From Aliarcobacter sp. (GTDB taxonomy: Bacteria; Campylobacterota; Campylobacteria; Campylobacterales; Arcobacteraceae), in the NCBI GenBank assembly GCA_028688995.1, contig JAQTXB010000002.1, forward strand, positions 62,001 to 126,000: a stretch of 64,000 nt of DNA, read 5' to 3'. The notes below the pieces were generated by a model, which was given only the letters and a program-made list of their open reading frames with translations, made no database searches and had not been told where the DNA came from. Shown piece after piece: positions 36,795-44,691 of the stretch (position 1 is its first letter; each line of letters begins with the position of its first letter). A program made the translations under genes and the position numbers.

Positions 36795-37934
36795 TTAACG
36801 ATTAAATAATTTTCTATTTTTATAAGTAACTATAATTACAATAAATAAAATAAGTACAAAACAATAAATCATAATATCCCAACCAAAATACTTATATATT
36901 ATAGATGGCAAAAAAGAACCTGTAGCACCGCCTATATAATAAAAACTCAAATACATACCAGAAGTTAATGATTTTTGTGAAGACTTCATAGAGTTTGCAA
37001 GCCCAGTAGAAACAGTATGAACCGTGAACATTCCAATACAAAATAAAAATAATAAAACGAAAAGATAAACTATATTTTCTGTTACTAAAAATATTAATAT
37101 AAAAAGAAAAAAGGAAATAGAAATAATCATTGTATTTAATTCATTTTTGAAAAAATTTACAATTTTCTTTGATGATAAAGAGACAAGAATTCCCATACCG
37201 TAACCTAAATATAAAAGGCTAATTTGGAACTCATTTGCTGAATCTGAAATATCTTTTACTCTAAATGGTAAAATATTTAATACTCCACCAAATACAAAAA
37301 ACATACAAAACATTATAAAATAAATCAAGGCAAATCTTTTATCTTTTAATATATTTGTAATGTCATTTAATTTTGGTTTTACAAGTTTTGCATCTCCTTC
37401 AAAAGAGAGCTTTTGAATTAAAAAGATTGATATAAATAATGCAGCAGATAATGAATAAAATACATATTGATATGAAAAATTTGTTGCAATAAAACCAGAA
37501 AATAATCGTCCTACTAATCCACCAAAAACAGTTGATGCAACATAAATTGACATATTGAATTTTATATTCTCTTTATCGATATTTGCAAGAATGCTCATAA
37601 GAGCTGTTAAAATAGCAGGAACAACTAAAGCTTCACAAATTCTAAGTGTCAAAAACAGTTCATACGATTTTGCCATTCCAAGAAAAATATTTGTAATTAA
37701 CAATATAATAGAAGAGTATGTCAACATTTTTTTTGCACATACTTTTTCAAGGATATATCCATAAAAGATTGGAGATATTGCTAGAAATAGCATGATTACA
37801 GCTGTAAACTGAGAAGCTTTTATAATAGATATGTCAAACTGTTTAGCTAATAAAGGTTGTAATGGTTGTGTTGCATACATAACAGATAAAACTATTATGA
37901 TGCAATACACAATTATAAATAGATTAGTTCTCAA
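36795..37934 (-). CDS. Major facilitator superfamily transporter
   Basis: The 379-residue protein has 12 predicted membrane helices. The N-terminus MYATQPLQPLLAKQFDIS resembles the YnfM/arabinose-polymer exporter branch of the MFS, as does FYGYILEKVCAKKML between helices 2 and 3. Exporters for drugs or metabolites share this layout; the substrate is unknown. The start overlaps the upstream lipoprotein gene by 11 bases, so the two are probably cotranscribed. Confidence 0.88.
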   Translation of the reverse strand: MRTNLFIIVYCIIIVLSVMYATQPLQPLLAKQFDISIIKASQFTAVIMLFLAISPIFYGYILEKVCAKKMLTYSSIILLITNIFLGMAKSYELFLTLRICEALVVPAILTALMSILANIDKENIKFNMSIYVASTVFGGLVGRLFSGFIATNFSYQYVFYSLSAALFISIFLIQKLSFEGDAKLVKPKLNDITNILKDKRFALIYFIMFCMFFVFGGVLNILPFRVKDISDSANEFQISLLYLGYGMGILVSLSSKKIVNFFKNELNTMIISISFFLFILIFLVTENIVYLFVLLFLFCIGMFTVHTVSTGLANSMKSSQKSLTSGMYLSFYYIGGATGSFLPSIIYKYFGWDIMIYCFVLILFIVIIVTYKNRKLFNR

Positions 37935-38487
37935 ATCCCGACCTATCTGCTGTGAAATAACTGTTTAACATATTCATTCTAACTAAACTATTAGAATAAT
38001 TTGAATTAAATCTTGGTTTGTCTAAAAATTTATTTACATAATTTTTGTCAAACTCTTTTATTTTCTCATTAAAATACTTACCATCATAATCTACAATAAA
38101 CATATCTTCTGATATTGAATATTTATAAATTAAATTCATATAATATTTATCATCAATTAAATAAGTACTAAATTCATAATTACCATAATCTTTTCTTTCA
38201 ATAGCTTTCATATTTTGAAGCTTTAAAGTTGATTTAAATAAATCGTCAAAAAATCCTCTTTGCATTCCATTCCATTTACAAGATCTATCTAAATTAATAT
38301 ATTCATAAAATAATTTTCCATATTTTTCTTCTTGATTTTGAGAGATATAAGAGAAATTTGCACAAGAATCATAGGTATAGATTTTTTTATTATTTCCAAA
38401 ATTCTCAATTTTATCTATAGAATTATTTTCTATTGAAGAACAACCAGCCAGTAGTAAAACCAAAGATAAATATATAATATTTTTCAT
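37924..38487 (-). CDS. Predicted lipoprotein of unknown function
   Basis: The protein of 187 residues starts at the ATG at 38487, supported by AAAGGA eight bases upstream and by the signal MKNIIYLSLVLLLAGCSS; the open frame extends 12 codons further but without a ribosome site. LAGC is a clean lipobox. The mature part has no domain I recognise. It contains two cysteines (in DSCANFS and RSCKWNG) and a Tyr-rich, polar sequence. It is paired with the MFS gene by an 11-base overlap and is divergent from the MepS-like genes. Function unknown. Confidence 0.75.
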   Translation of the reverse strand: MKNIIYLSLVLLLAGCSSIENNSIDKIENFGNNKKIYTYDSCANFSYISQNQEEKYGKLFYEYINLDRSCKWNGMQRGFFDDLFKSTLKLQNMKAIERKDYGNYEFSTYLIDDKYYMNLIYKYSISEDMFIVDYDGKYFNEKIKEFDKNYVNKFLDKPRFNSNYSNSLVRMNMLNSYFTADRSGFEN

Positions 38488-38538
38488 ATTTACATCCTTT
38501 ATTTTTATGGTTATATTATACATCTAAGAGATTAAAAC

Positions 38539-38567
38539 TTGACATATTTTTTATATTTTAATATGAT
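38539..38567 (+). promoter_or_regulatory. Sigma-70-type promoter for the MepS-like genes
   Basis: TTGACA (38539-38544), a 17-base spacer and TATGAT (38562-38567) give a near-consensus promoter reading toward the lipoprotein gene at 38603, with a leader of about 30 bases. Confidence 0.68.
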
Positions 38568-38602
38568 AAAAGTTGAAAACCATAATGTAAAAGGTATTTA
38601 GT

Positions 38603-39226
38603 GTGACTATGTGCATAAAAAACTTCTTACTATTTCTTATTCCATTATTTGTAATAACTGGTTGTTCATCTAAGTTTGGTAATGATAATTCAAATTTATC
38701 TTACAAGCAAAATGGTGGATATATGTTCCAAAGTGCTTCATTAGAAAACATGATAGAACAAAGAGATTTAAGATTTCAAAAGTACAAGAAACTCGCTAAA
38801 TTAAAGAAACCCCTTGATTCATTAAGTAATCATGTAGATTATCAGAATGATAGAATGGATTTAGACCTTGAACTATTTGACTTTTATAGCGAATGGGAAG
38901 GTGTTGAATACAAACTTGGTGGTGATTCAAAGAATGGAATTGATTGCTCTGGTTTCATTCAGAAAGCCTTCAAAGAAAAGTTTGACATGACAATACCCAG
39001 AACTACTCAAATGCAATCGCAATTGGGAAGAGAAATAGACAAAAGTGAACTTAAGAGTGGAGATTTGGTATTTTTTAGAACAGGTGATGACATAAACCAT
39101 GTTGGTGTCTACCTAGAAGATGGAATGTTTATCCATGCTTCAACAAAAAATGGCGTAACTATATCCGAGTTAGATAATTCTTATTTTAGCAAAAGCTATT
39201 GGAAAGCTCAAAGAGTTATAGATTAA
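38603..39226 (+). CDS. NlpC/P60 lipoprotein peptidase, MepS/Spr-like (copy 1)
   Basis: The 207-residue protein has a lipoprotein signal (FVITGCSS lipobox) and a linker. A C-terminal NlpC/P60 domain follows: YKLGGDSKNGIDCSGFIQKA with catalytic Cys, NHVGVYL with His, and FIHAST with the third polar residue. The domain is close in order and wording to E. coli MepS, which cuts peptidoglycan cross-links during growth. The start is GTG at 38603 (AAAGG eight bases before) or the ATG two codons later. The next gene is a homologous copy, so this is a tandem duplication. Confidence 0.9.
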   Translation: MTMCIKNFLLFLIPLFVITGCSSKFGNDNSNLSYKQNGGYMFQSASLENMIEQRDLRFQKYKKLAKLKKPLDSLSNHVDYQNDRMDLDLELFDFYSEWEGVEYKLGGDSKNGIDCSGFIQKAFKEKFDMTIPRTTQMQSQLGREIDKSELKSGDLVFFRTGDDINHVGVYLEDGMFIHASTKNGVTISELDNSYFSKSYWKAQRVID

Positions 39227-39249
39227 ATTTTATTATAAAAGGAGAATTA

Positions 39250-39906
39250 GTGATAAAGAAGACTTTTATACTTCTACCAACTATATTATTACTTACAGCA
39301 TGTACGAGTAATAAGAACCTTCAAATGGAAGAGAACAATAAGATTAATGACAAAAGTAGTTTAAATGCTTCAAATGTTTCGTATAATGATTACAAATCAT
39401 CTTATGATTCAGAAAATGACAAACTTAAAAGTAGACCTCATTTAAAATATGAGCCTAATATTAGTAAAAAAGATTATGAAAAATTAGCTTTCAATAATCT
39501 TGAAAATGAAAAAATAGAATCATCAACACCAAATAATCTTACAAAAAAACAAGCTTTTATGAATTTTTATAATGACTGGAAAAACGTAAGATATAAAATG
39601 GGTGGAAGTTCAAGAACAGGAATTGATTGTTCAGGTTTTACTCAAAAAGCATTTAAAGAAAAATTTGGTATTGAATTACCAAGAACAACATTAACACAAG
39701 TAAAAGTTGGTGTTGAAGTGAAAAAATCTGACCTTAAAATGGGTGATTTAGTATTTTTCAAAACAAGTAAAGTAAATAAACATGTGGGAATCTACATGGG
39801 AAATGGAAGTTTTTTACACTCTTCAATTAAAGGAATTCAGTTTACTGAATTAGAAAAACCTTTTTACAAAGACACTTATTGGACAGCTAGAAGAATTATG
39901 AATTAA
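39250..39906 (+). CDS. NlpC/P60 lipoprotein peptidase, MepS/Spr-like (copy 2)
   Basis: The protein of 218 residues starts at GTG 39250, right after AGGAGA; an open frame extends further upstream into copy 1. The signal ends in a LLTAC lipobox. The linker is longer and richer in Ser and Asn than in copy 1. The NlpC/P60 domain has YKMGGSSRTGIDCSGFTQKA, NKHVGIYMGNG and FLHSSI, so catalytic Cys and His are kept. The tail TYWTARRIMN parallels SYWKAQRVID of copy 1. It probably acts on peptidoglycan at the outer membrane. Confidence 0.9.
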   Translation: MIKKTFILLPTILLLTACTSNKNLQMEENNKINDKSSLNASNVSYNDYKSSYDSENDKLKSRPHLKYEPNISKKDYEKLAFNNLENEKIESSTPNNLTKKQAFMNFYNDWKNVRYKMGGSSRTGIDCSGFTQKAFKEKFGIELPRTTLTQVKVGVEVKKSDLKMGDLVFFKTSKVNKHVGIYMGNGSFLHSSIKGIQFTELEKPFYKDTYWTARRIMN

Positions 39907-39913
39907 TTCTTCT
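39889..39913. terminator. Hairpin at the convergent ends of two genes
   Basis: AGAAGAATTA (39889-39898) pairs perfectly with TAATTCTTCT (39904-39913) over a 5-base loop and covers both stop codons. No T run follows on either strand, so it may instead protect transcript ends. Confidence 0.45.
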
Positions 39914-40838
39914 AAAACCCACCATAAATAATCAAAGCAATAGGTATATAAATTACTGAAATTAATGTACTTAAAAGAACTGTAAAAGAGGCCTTTTCAG
40001 GTCTTGCTTTTAATAATACTGCTAATGTTACAGTATTTCCTGCAAGTGGTACAACTGAAAATAAAAATAAAACCTTATAAATCTCCTGACTTAGAAAACC
40101 TATAAAATTTTTATCCACAAAAATAATAAGTAATATTGTTGCTGGCCAAAAAATAAATTTATAGAAATATGCAACTTTTAGATATTTTATATCCGCATCT
40201 GCTTTTAAATTAAAACCTTTCATTCCCATACCAAGCATCATCATTCCTAATATTCCATAAGCCCATTTGAAGCCCTCAAAATATGGGATTATAAATTCTG
40301 GTGTTCTAAAACCTAAAATATTTAGAGTTACACCTGCAATAAAGGCATATAATAGTGGTAATTTAATTACTTTCATTATAGATTGACGTGCAGTGAAACT
40401 TCCCTTTGCAGTTACATAAAAACCTGTTGTATTTTCATATAAAAGGGAAGCTAACGTTGCAAAAATAAAAATATTTGCAGATTGGGGACTTAATAAAATC
40501 ATTGCTAATGGAATACCAAAATATCCAGTATTCCCCGTTCCACAAGTAAAAGCTAAAGTATTGATACTAGCATCATTCCAATCATTTTTATATCTTCTTA
40601 ATATATAAAAAGCAATGGTTGTCCCAAAAAAGAAAACAAATAAAGGAAGAAAAACTAACTGTAGATTTATTTCTATTGAGAGCGTTGCAAAAAGAATTAC
40701 AATTGGCCCTAAAATATAGATAAGAAGAGTTGCTATAAAATCTCGTTTAACCTTCAAATATCTTGTTAAAATATATCCGATTGCAATGTTTAAATATAAA
40801 GGCGAGATTTTACCTAATAAAATAAGAAATAGATTCAT
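39912..40838 (-). CDS. AEC family (auxin efflux carrier-type) transporter
   Basis: The 308-residue protein has about ten membrane helices in two repeats. Characteristic are the N-terminal LYLNIAIGYILTRYLKV, TCGTGNTGYFGIPLAM near residues 98-113, and SVVPLAGNTVTLAVLL near the C-terminus. Bacterial AEC members move malonate, malate or similar organic anions, but the substrate here is unknown. It is convergent with the MepS-like genes. The 163-base gap after it (40839-41001) holds only AT-rich sequence and a 9-codon frame. Confidence 0.87.
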   Translation of the reverse strand: MNLFLILLGKISPLYLNIAIGYILTRYLKVKRDFIATLLIYILGPIVILFATLSIEINLQLVFLPLFVFFFGTTIAFYILRRYKNDWNDASINTLAFTCGTGNTGYFGIPLAMILLSPQSANIFIFATLASLLYENTTGFYVTAKGSFTARQSIMKVIKLPLLYAFIAGVTLNILGFRTPEFIIPYFEGFKWAYGILGMMMLGMGMKGFNLKADADIKYLKVAYFYKFIFWPATILLIIFVDKNFIGFLSQEIYKVLFLFSVVPLAGNTVTLAVLLKARPEKASFTVLLSTLISVIYIPIALIIYGGF

Positions 40839-41001
40839 ATGAAGTCACTTAAAATAATTTAGGTTAATTGTAACTAATAATGATAAAAATAAAGTAAATA
40901 CGTAGATTTATAGATTTAGGAAGCAGAAAGGATATAAATGACTATGTATTTACAATATTTGAAATAATTTTATTAGAAACAAATGATAATTGTATGATTT
41001 T

Positions 41002-42291
41002 TTATAAACCTAAATAATTTGATAATAAATATAAAAATAAAGTACAAATTAAATACATTTTAAAAGCATAAAAAACATTTAATCTAAAAATTTCTTTTGC
41101 TTCAAAATTATATCTTGCAACTATTGTTAGATTCAAACCCGAAAATGGTGATGTTGAAACAGTTGTTGACCAAGCCATTAAAAAAGTGATTGCTAATAAA
41201 GTATGATTTACTCCACTTAAAAAATCTCCAATTATAGCAATGGTAATAATTGGATGAATTCCAACAAAAGCCAAAACAATAAAAATAAAAAGTAATATTG
41301 ATGCAATTTGCCAATCAAAAACTTTAAATGGTAAATCTAAATTTAAACCCATTAATATTGAACTAATTGAAATACCAAACATACCAGCAACCAAAAAGAG
41401 TGACAATTCTGTTTTCATTCTTGGTAATTCATCTATAATATGAGTATTAAATTTAGAAATTGCTTCTTTAAAGCCTTTTTTTACAGGTAAAATTATCAAG
41501 GTCATTAAAATTGAATAGCTTGAAATTAAAACAATTACTTTTATTTCTGGATGGAAATGATTTGTTACTAACACCAATAAAGATAAAATAAATGGCAAAT
41601 ATAAACTCTCAAATGATAAAGGATAACCAGAAAACTCCTCTATATTAAACTCTTTCTTTTTCACCACTTCATAATATGTAAGAAAAAAAGAAAAAAAAGC
41701 TAACACTATTCCATTTAATAAAATTATTGATGTATTTAATTTTGGAGCATAAGTAATGGCTGCTGCAAATGCCACAAAAAATGGAGACCAATAGGCATCA
41801 CTTGCAAATGCTCTTGTTAATAGTACAACTTGAGTATTTGTCAAAGGGGCTTTTTTATACATCTTATCTGCAACCAAAATTAAAGAAGAGAGATTTATTA
41901 CTGAACCAAAAAGATGAACGCCCAAATATGTTTTTATAAAAGACTTTTTTCCTTTTGGCAATAAAGAGTTTTTCTCTTTTTTAGGACTTGCTATTAATCT
42001 TAAAAATCCAACCCCAATTAATAAAGTTAATAAATATTGGTTTACTGTAAATACTTTTATCCAATCAATAGCAAACTTACTAAAATATGAGAAACTAAAC
42101 GCAAAAAAACTCAATACTAATAAAATAAGAAGAATTTTTTTATTTCTTAAACCTGAAAATAGAATCAAAAAAGATATCCATGCCAAGATTCCAGAAACAA
42201 TTAAAAAATCTTTGTTAAAAAAATATGCATATAAAGTAATTAAAAAAGATGAAAAGATTACTAAACCTGAGAATTTTAATAAAATCTGCAT
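41002..42291 (-). CDS. Multi-helix membrane transporter of uncertain family
   Basis: The 429-residue protein has about 11 or 12 predicted membrane helices. Segments such as VGIHPIITIAIIGDFLSGVN and the re-entrant-loop-like TFLMAWSTTVSTSPFSGLNL resemble the ion transporter/DASS-type superfamily, in which two helical hairpins hold an SNT-like motif. I cannot place it in a named family. It abuts the EamA transporter gene with no gap, so both are probably cotranscribed. Substrate unknown. Confidence 0.65.
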   Translation of the reverse strand: MQILLKFSGLVIFSSFLITLYAYFFNKDFLIVSGILAWISFLILFSGLRNKKILLILLVLSFFAFSFSYFSKFAIDWIKVFTVNQYLLTLLIGVGFLRLIASPKKEKNSLLPKGKKSFIKTYLGVHLFGSVINLSSLILVADKMYKKAPLTNTQVVLLTRAFASDAYWSPFFVAFAAAITYAPKLNTSIILLNGIVLAFFSFFLTYYEVVKKKEFNIEEFSGYPLSFESLYLPFILSLLVLVTNHFHPEIKVIVLISSYSILMTLIILPVKKGFKEAISKFNTHIIDELPRMKTELSLFLVAGMFGISISSILMGLNLDLPFKVFDWQIASILLFIFIVLAFVGIHPIITIAIIGDFLSGVNHTLLAITFLMAWSTTVSTSPFSGLNLTIVARYNFEAKEIFRLNVFYAFKMYLICTLFLYLLSNYLGL

Positions 42292-43179
42292 TTAATTAAC
42301 TTCTCTTTTTAAAAACATTGATAAATAAATTCCTGTTCCTATTAATATAATTCCAACAAAATGATAAAATTCTAACACTTCCCCTAAAAATATATAAGCT
42401 AAAACTGCTCCAAATATTGGCATTAAATGTGTAAATTGTCCTGTTTTATTAACTCCAACTTCCATAGTTGATATATTCCAAAAATAAAAAGATAAAATTG
42501 ATGGAAAAATTACAATATATATTAAAGAGTATAAAACATCATCCTTTTCTAAAAAACTAAATTCAAAACTATAACCTTGATAAAAAAAGATTAAAGCTAA
42601 AACTACTGTTCCAATAAATGTTGTTAAGCCAAGAAACTCAAAAGCATTTAACTCTTTTGGTTTAAACTTTAACATAACAGTGTATAAAGCCCAATCTATA
42701 CAAGCAGCAATTATCCATAAATCGCCAACGGTAAATTTCAACTCAAGTATATGATTTATATCTCCTTTTAAAATAAGATATATCACACCTAAAGTTGAAA
42801 GTAAAACACCTGACAATTGTAATTTAGTGATTGTAGTTCTAAAGATTAATGCGGATAAAACTATTATAAATATTGGCGTACTTGAATTAATTAATAATGC
42901 ATTTGTTGCAGTTGTTGTTTGTAAACCATAATATAAAAATGTATTAAATCCAGCAATTCCTAATGTACCAAAAATAAGGATTAAAAAATATTTCTTTTTT
43001 AATACACTTAAAATGTTTTTATAATGCAACAAAATATATGGCAATAATAAAATTAAAACAAAAAACCATCTAAAAAAAGAGAGTTGCATTGGCTCGATGT
43101 TAGAAGAAACTAATCGTCCAAATATAAAATTTCCAGACCAAAAAAGTACTGCAAAAACTAAAAAAATATAATACTTCAT
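42292..43179 (-). CDS. DMT superfamily transporter with two EamA domains
   Basis: The 295-residue protein has ten predicted helices in two EamA repeats. The first has FAVLFWSGNFIFGRL and PMQLSFFRWFFVLILLLPYI; the second has LKFTVGDLWIIAACIDWALY and LMPIFGAVLAYIFLGEVL. Such proteins export metabolites or drugs. It is upstream of and adjacent to the uncertain transporter gene and divergent from maf. Substrate unknown. Confidence 0.9.
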   Translation of the reverse strand: MKYYIFLVFAVLFWSGNFIFGRLVSSNIEPMQLSFFRWFFVLILLLPYILLHYKNILSVLKKKYFLILIFGTLGIAGFNTFLYYGLQTTTATNALLINSSTPIFIIVLSALIFRTTITKLQLSGVLLSTLGVIYLILKGDINHILELKFTVGDLWIIAACIDWALYTVMLKFKPKELNAFEFLGLTTFIGTVVLALIFFYQGYSFEFSFLEKDDVLYSLIYIVIFPSILSFYFWNISTMEVGVNKTGQFTHLMPIFGAVLAYIFLGEVLEFYHFVGIILIGTGIYLSMFLKREVN

Positions 43180-43256
43180 AAACTACTTTTCTTTCCTATT
43201 TTATTAAAAAACAATTATATTCAAATTGTGTATAATCCAAATAAAAAAGGATTAAA

Positions 43257-43802
43257 TTGATTAGACTTGGCTCAAATTCACCAACACGTGCACTAATTTT
43301 AAAAAACTTTGGAATAGATTTTATTCAAAATGGTGGAGATTTTGATGAAGATTCAATAGCAACTACAAATCCAAAATCATTCTGTTATGAAGCAACAAAG
43401 GGAAAATTTAATGAACTTTACAAAAAATATGGAGTTGAAGATATGCCTTTATTAGTTGCTGATTCTGTTGTAACTTGTGATGGAAAACTCTTAAGAAAAG
43501 CAAAAGATATAAGTCATGCAAAAGCCATGCTAGAACTTCAAAGTGGAAACAAAACTTCTGTGATTACTTGTATGATTTATAAATCAAAAGAGTTAGAACT
43601 TATTGATATTTCAATTACAAGCTATGAATTTGAACAATTTGATAAAAAGCATATGCAAGAGTATCTAGAGTCAAAAGAATGTTTTGGAAAAGCTGGTGCA
43701 ATTATGGTTGAAGGATTTTGTAAACCTTATATTAAACAAGTAATTGGATATGAAAGTTGTGCTATGGGACTATGTATTGAAAAGCTAAAAAACTTCCTAT
43801 AA
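43257..43802 (+). CDS. maf: Maf-like nucleoside triphosphate pyrophosphatase
   Basis: Maf proteins hydrolyse non-canonical or modified nucleoside triphosphates to monophosphates. The 181-residue protein opens with IRLGSNSPTRALILKNFGI (the SxSPxR motif), has LLVADSVVTCDG with the conserved Asp, and ends in CFGKAGAIMVEG and YESCAMGLC. The start is TTG at 43257, preceded by AAAAGGA at a good distance. It is likely single-gene, followed by the Tad locus. Substrate preference among Maf subgroups is not obvious. Confidence 0.88.
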   Translation: MIRLGSNSPTRALILKNFGIDFIQNGGDFDEDSIATTNPKSFCYEATKGKFNELYKKYGVEDMPLLVADSVVTCDGKLLRKAKDISHAKAMLELQSGNKTSVITCMIYKSKELELIDISITSYEFEQFDKKHMQEYLESKECFGKAGAIMVEGFCKPYIKQVIGYESCAMGLCIEKLKNFL

Positions 43803-43853
43803 ATAAATTATTTTTTACCATTTAATTAAACTTTTAGCTTTCTATTATGCCAG

Positions 43854-43859
43854 TATAAT
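43854..43859 (+). promoter_or_regulatory. Putative -10 element of the Tad locus
   Basis: TATAAT about 105 bases upstream of the pilin ATG. The best -35 at the right distance is weak (CTTTTA, 43831-43836). Confidence 0.45.
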
Positions 43860-43923
43860 CGGAATTGTTGCTAGTTTTAATTTCAATTAAAATAATTATT
43901 TAATATTCAATTAAGTTGTTGAG

Positions 43924-43938
43924 TGTCATAATGTGACA
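43924..43938. promoter_or_regulatory. Inverted repeat in the pilin leader
   Basis: TGTCA (43924-43928) and TGACA (43934-43938) form a symmetric site with a 5-base spacer, ending 20 bases before the pilin ATG and just before the AAAGGAG ribosome site. It could be an operator or a leader hairpin that affects pilin translation. Confidence 0.4.
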
Positions 43939-43958
43939 TATAAACAAAGGAGCGCAAA

Positions 43959-44165
43959 ATGTTAGATTTCTTAAAAAGAAGATTAAAAAATGAAAAAGGT
44001 GCTATGGATAAAATTTTAGTTACTTTATTATTAGTTATCGTTGGAGTTGGTGCAGTTGTTGGTTTAAGTACGTGGATTAATAGTGAAACAGCTACTGTTC
44101 AACAATCTGCTACAAGTAAAATCCAATCAGTAACAAGTGATGCTGCTACTGCACCTGCGCAATAA
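43959..44165 (+). CDS. flp: Flp/Tad-type major pilin precursor (divergent)
   Basis: The 68-residue protein has a short basic leader ending in KNEKG, likely cut after Gly14. The mature chain starts AMDKILVTLLLVIVGVG and continues with a hydrophilic, Ser/Thr/Ala/Gln-rich tail to APAQ. Size, leader and helix match Flp pilins of Tad systems, and the downstream genes are tad genes. The usual Glu5-Tyr6 of Flp is missing; Asp is at +3. It has a strong ribosome site (AAAGGAGCG) and is followed by a terminator, which suggests much higher expression than the assembly genes. Confidence 0.82.
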   Translation: MLDFLKRRLKNEKGAMDKILVTLLLVIVGVGAVVGLSTWINSETATVQQSATSKIQSVTSDAATAPAQ

Positions 44166-44176
44166 TAATTTAAAAT

Positions 44177-44208
44177 AAAAAGAGAGTTTTTATATACTCT
44201 CTTTTTTG
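44177..44208 (+). terminator. Terminator or attenuator after the pilin gene
   Basis: AAAAAGAGAGT (44177-44187) pairs with ACTCTCTTTTT (44196-44206) across 8 bases, and the T run continues. It sits between the pilin and the assembly genes, so readthrough would set the ratio between them. Confidence 0.85.
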
Positions 44209-44244
44209 ATTTGAAAAGGATTACTAAACAAAAAAGGATTTTCA

Positions 44245-44682
44245 ATATTCACTATAAGCTTTTATATATTTTCTCTCTTTTTATCTTTCACTGATTTAAA
44301 AAAATTTCTTGTTCCAAATGATTTAATTATAACTATGAGTTTAATGCTTTTAGTTTTTGGTTTTATCGAATCGAAAATATATATAAGTTCTATTGTTTTA
44401 TCTCTTGTGATTTTAATATTTTTTATAATTGTTATGTTAATAAATAGGCAATTCATCATTGGTGGCGGAGATATAAAATATATGATGATTGTGGGTTTAT
44501 ATCTAGGAATTAGCTCTTTTGCTCTTTTTTTGATTATCACAGGATTATTACAAACAATAACCCTACTTTACATACAAAATGTAAATAAAAGAAAAATAGC
44601 GCCAATGGTTCCTATAATGTTTTTATCAGTTATTCTGACAGAAATATTAGTAAAATATAATATTTATACCATTAAGTTTTAG
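44245..44682 (+). CDS. tadV: Tad prepilin peptidase (TadV/CpaA-like) with a non-canonical AUA start
   Basis: The frame carries both catalytic aspartates of A24 prepilin peptidases: SFTDLKKFLVPNDLI (Asp at codon 44293) and FIIGGGDIKYMM (Asp at 44470). Five or six membrane helices and a total of about 145 residues suit TadV. The only ATG before the GGGD motif is at 44335, downstream of the first catalytic Asp. Going upstream there is no ATG, GTG or TTG in frame before the stop at 44212. An AUA at 44245 lies six bases after AAGGA (44234-44238) and places the Asp at residue 17, as expected. Either AUA is the start or the frame is disrupted by a one-base change in the A run at 44230-44235. The enzyme would cut the Flp leader. 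Confidence 0.68.
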   Translation: MFTISFYIFSLFLSFTDLKKFLVPNDLIITMSLMLLVFGFIESKIYISSIVLSLVILIFFIIVMLINRQFIIGGGDIKYMMIVGLYLGISSFALFLIITGLLQTITLLYIQNVNKRKIAPMVPIMFLSVILTEILVKYNIYTIKF

Positions 44683-44691
44683 GAGTAGTTT

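Noticed and set aside
40938-40967. A 9-codon frame (MTMYLQYLK) with a good AAAGGA site in the gap after the AEC gene.
   Set aside because: Too short to support, and no plus-strand gene follows that it could lead. It could be chance in an AT-rich gap.
43830-43880. Sigma-54 promoter (GG-N10-GC) before the pilin gene.
   Set aside because: The only GG and GC pair near 43860-43872 has the wrong spacing; a TATAAT element fits better.
44335-44682. Starting the prepilin peptidase at the ATG at 44335.
   Set aside because: This start omits the first catalytic Asp and the first membrane helix and has no ribosome site, so it would give a non-functional protein.
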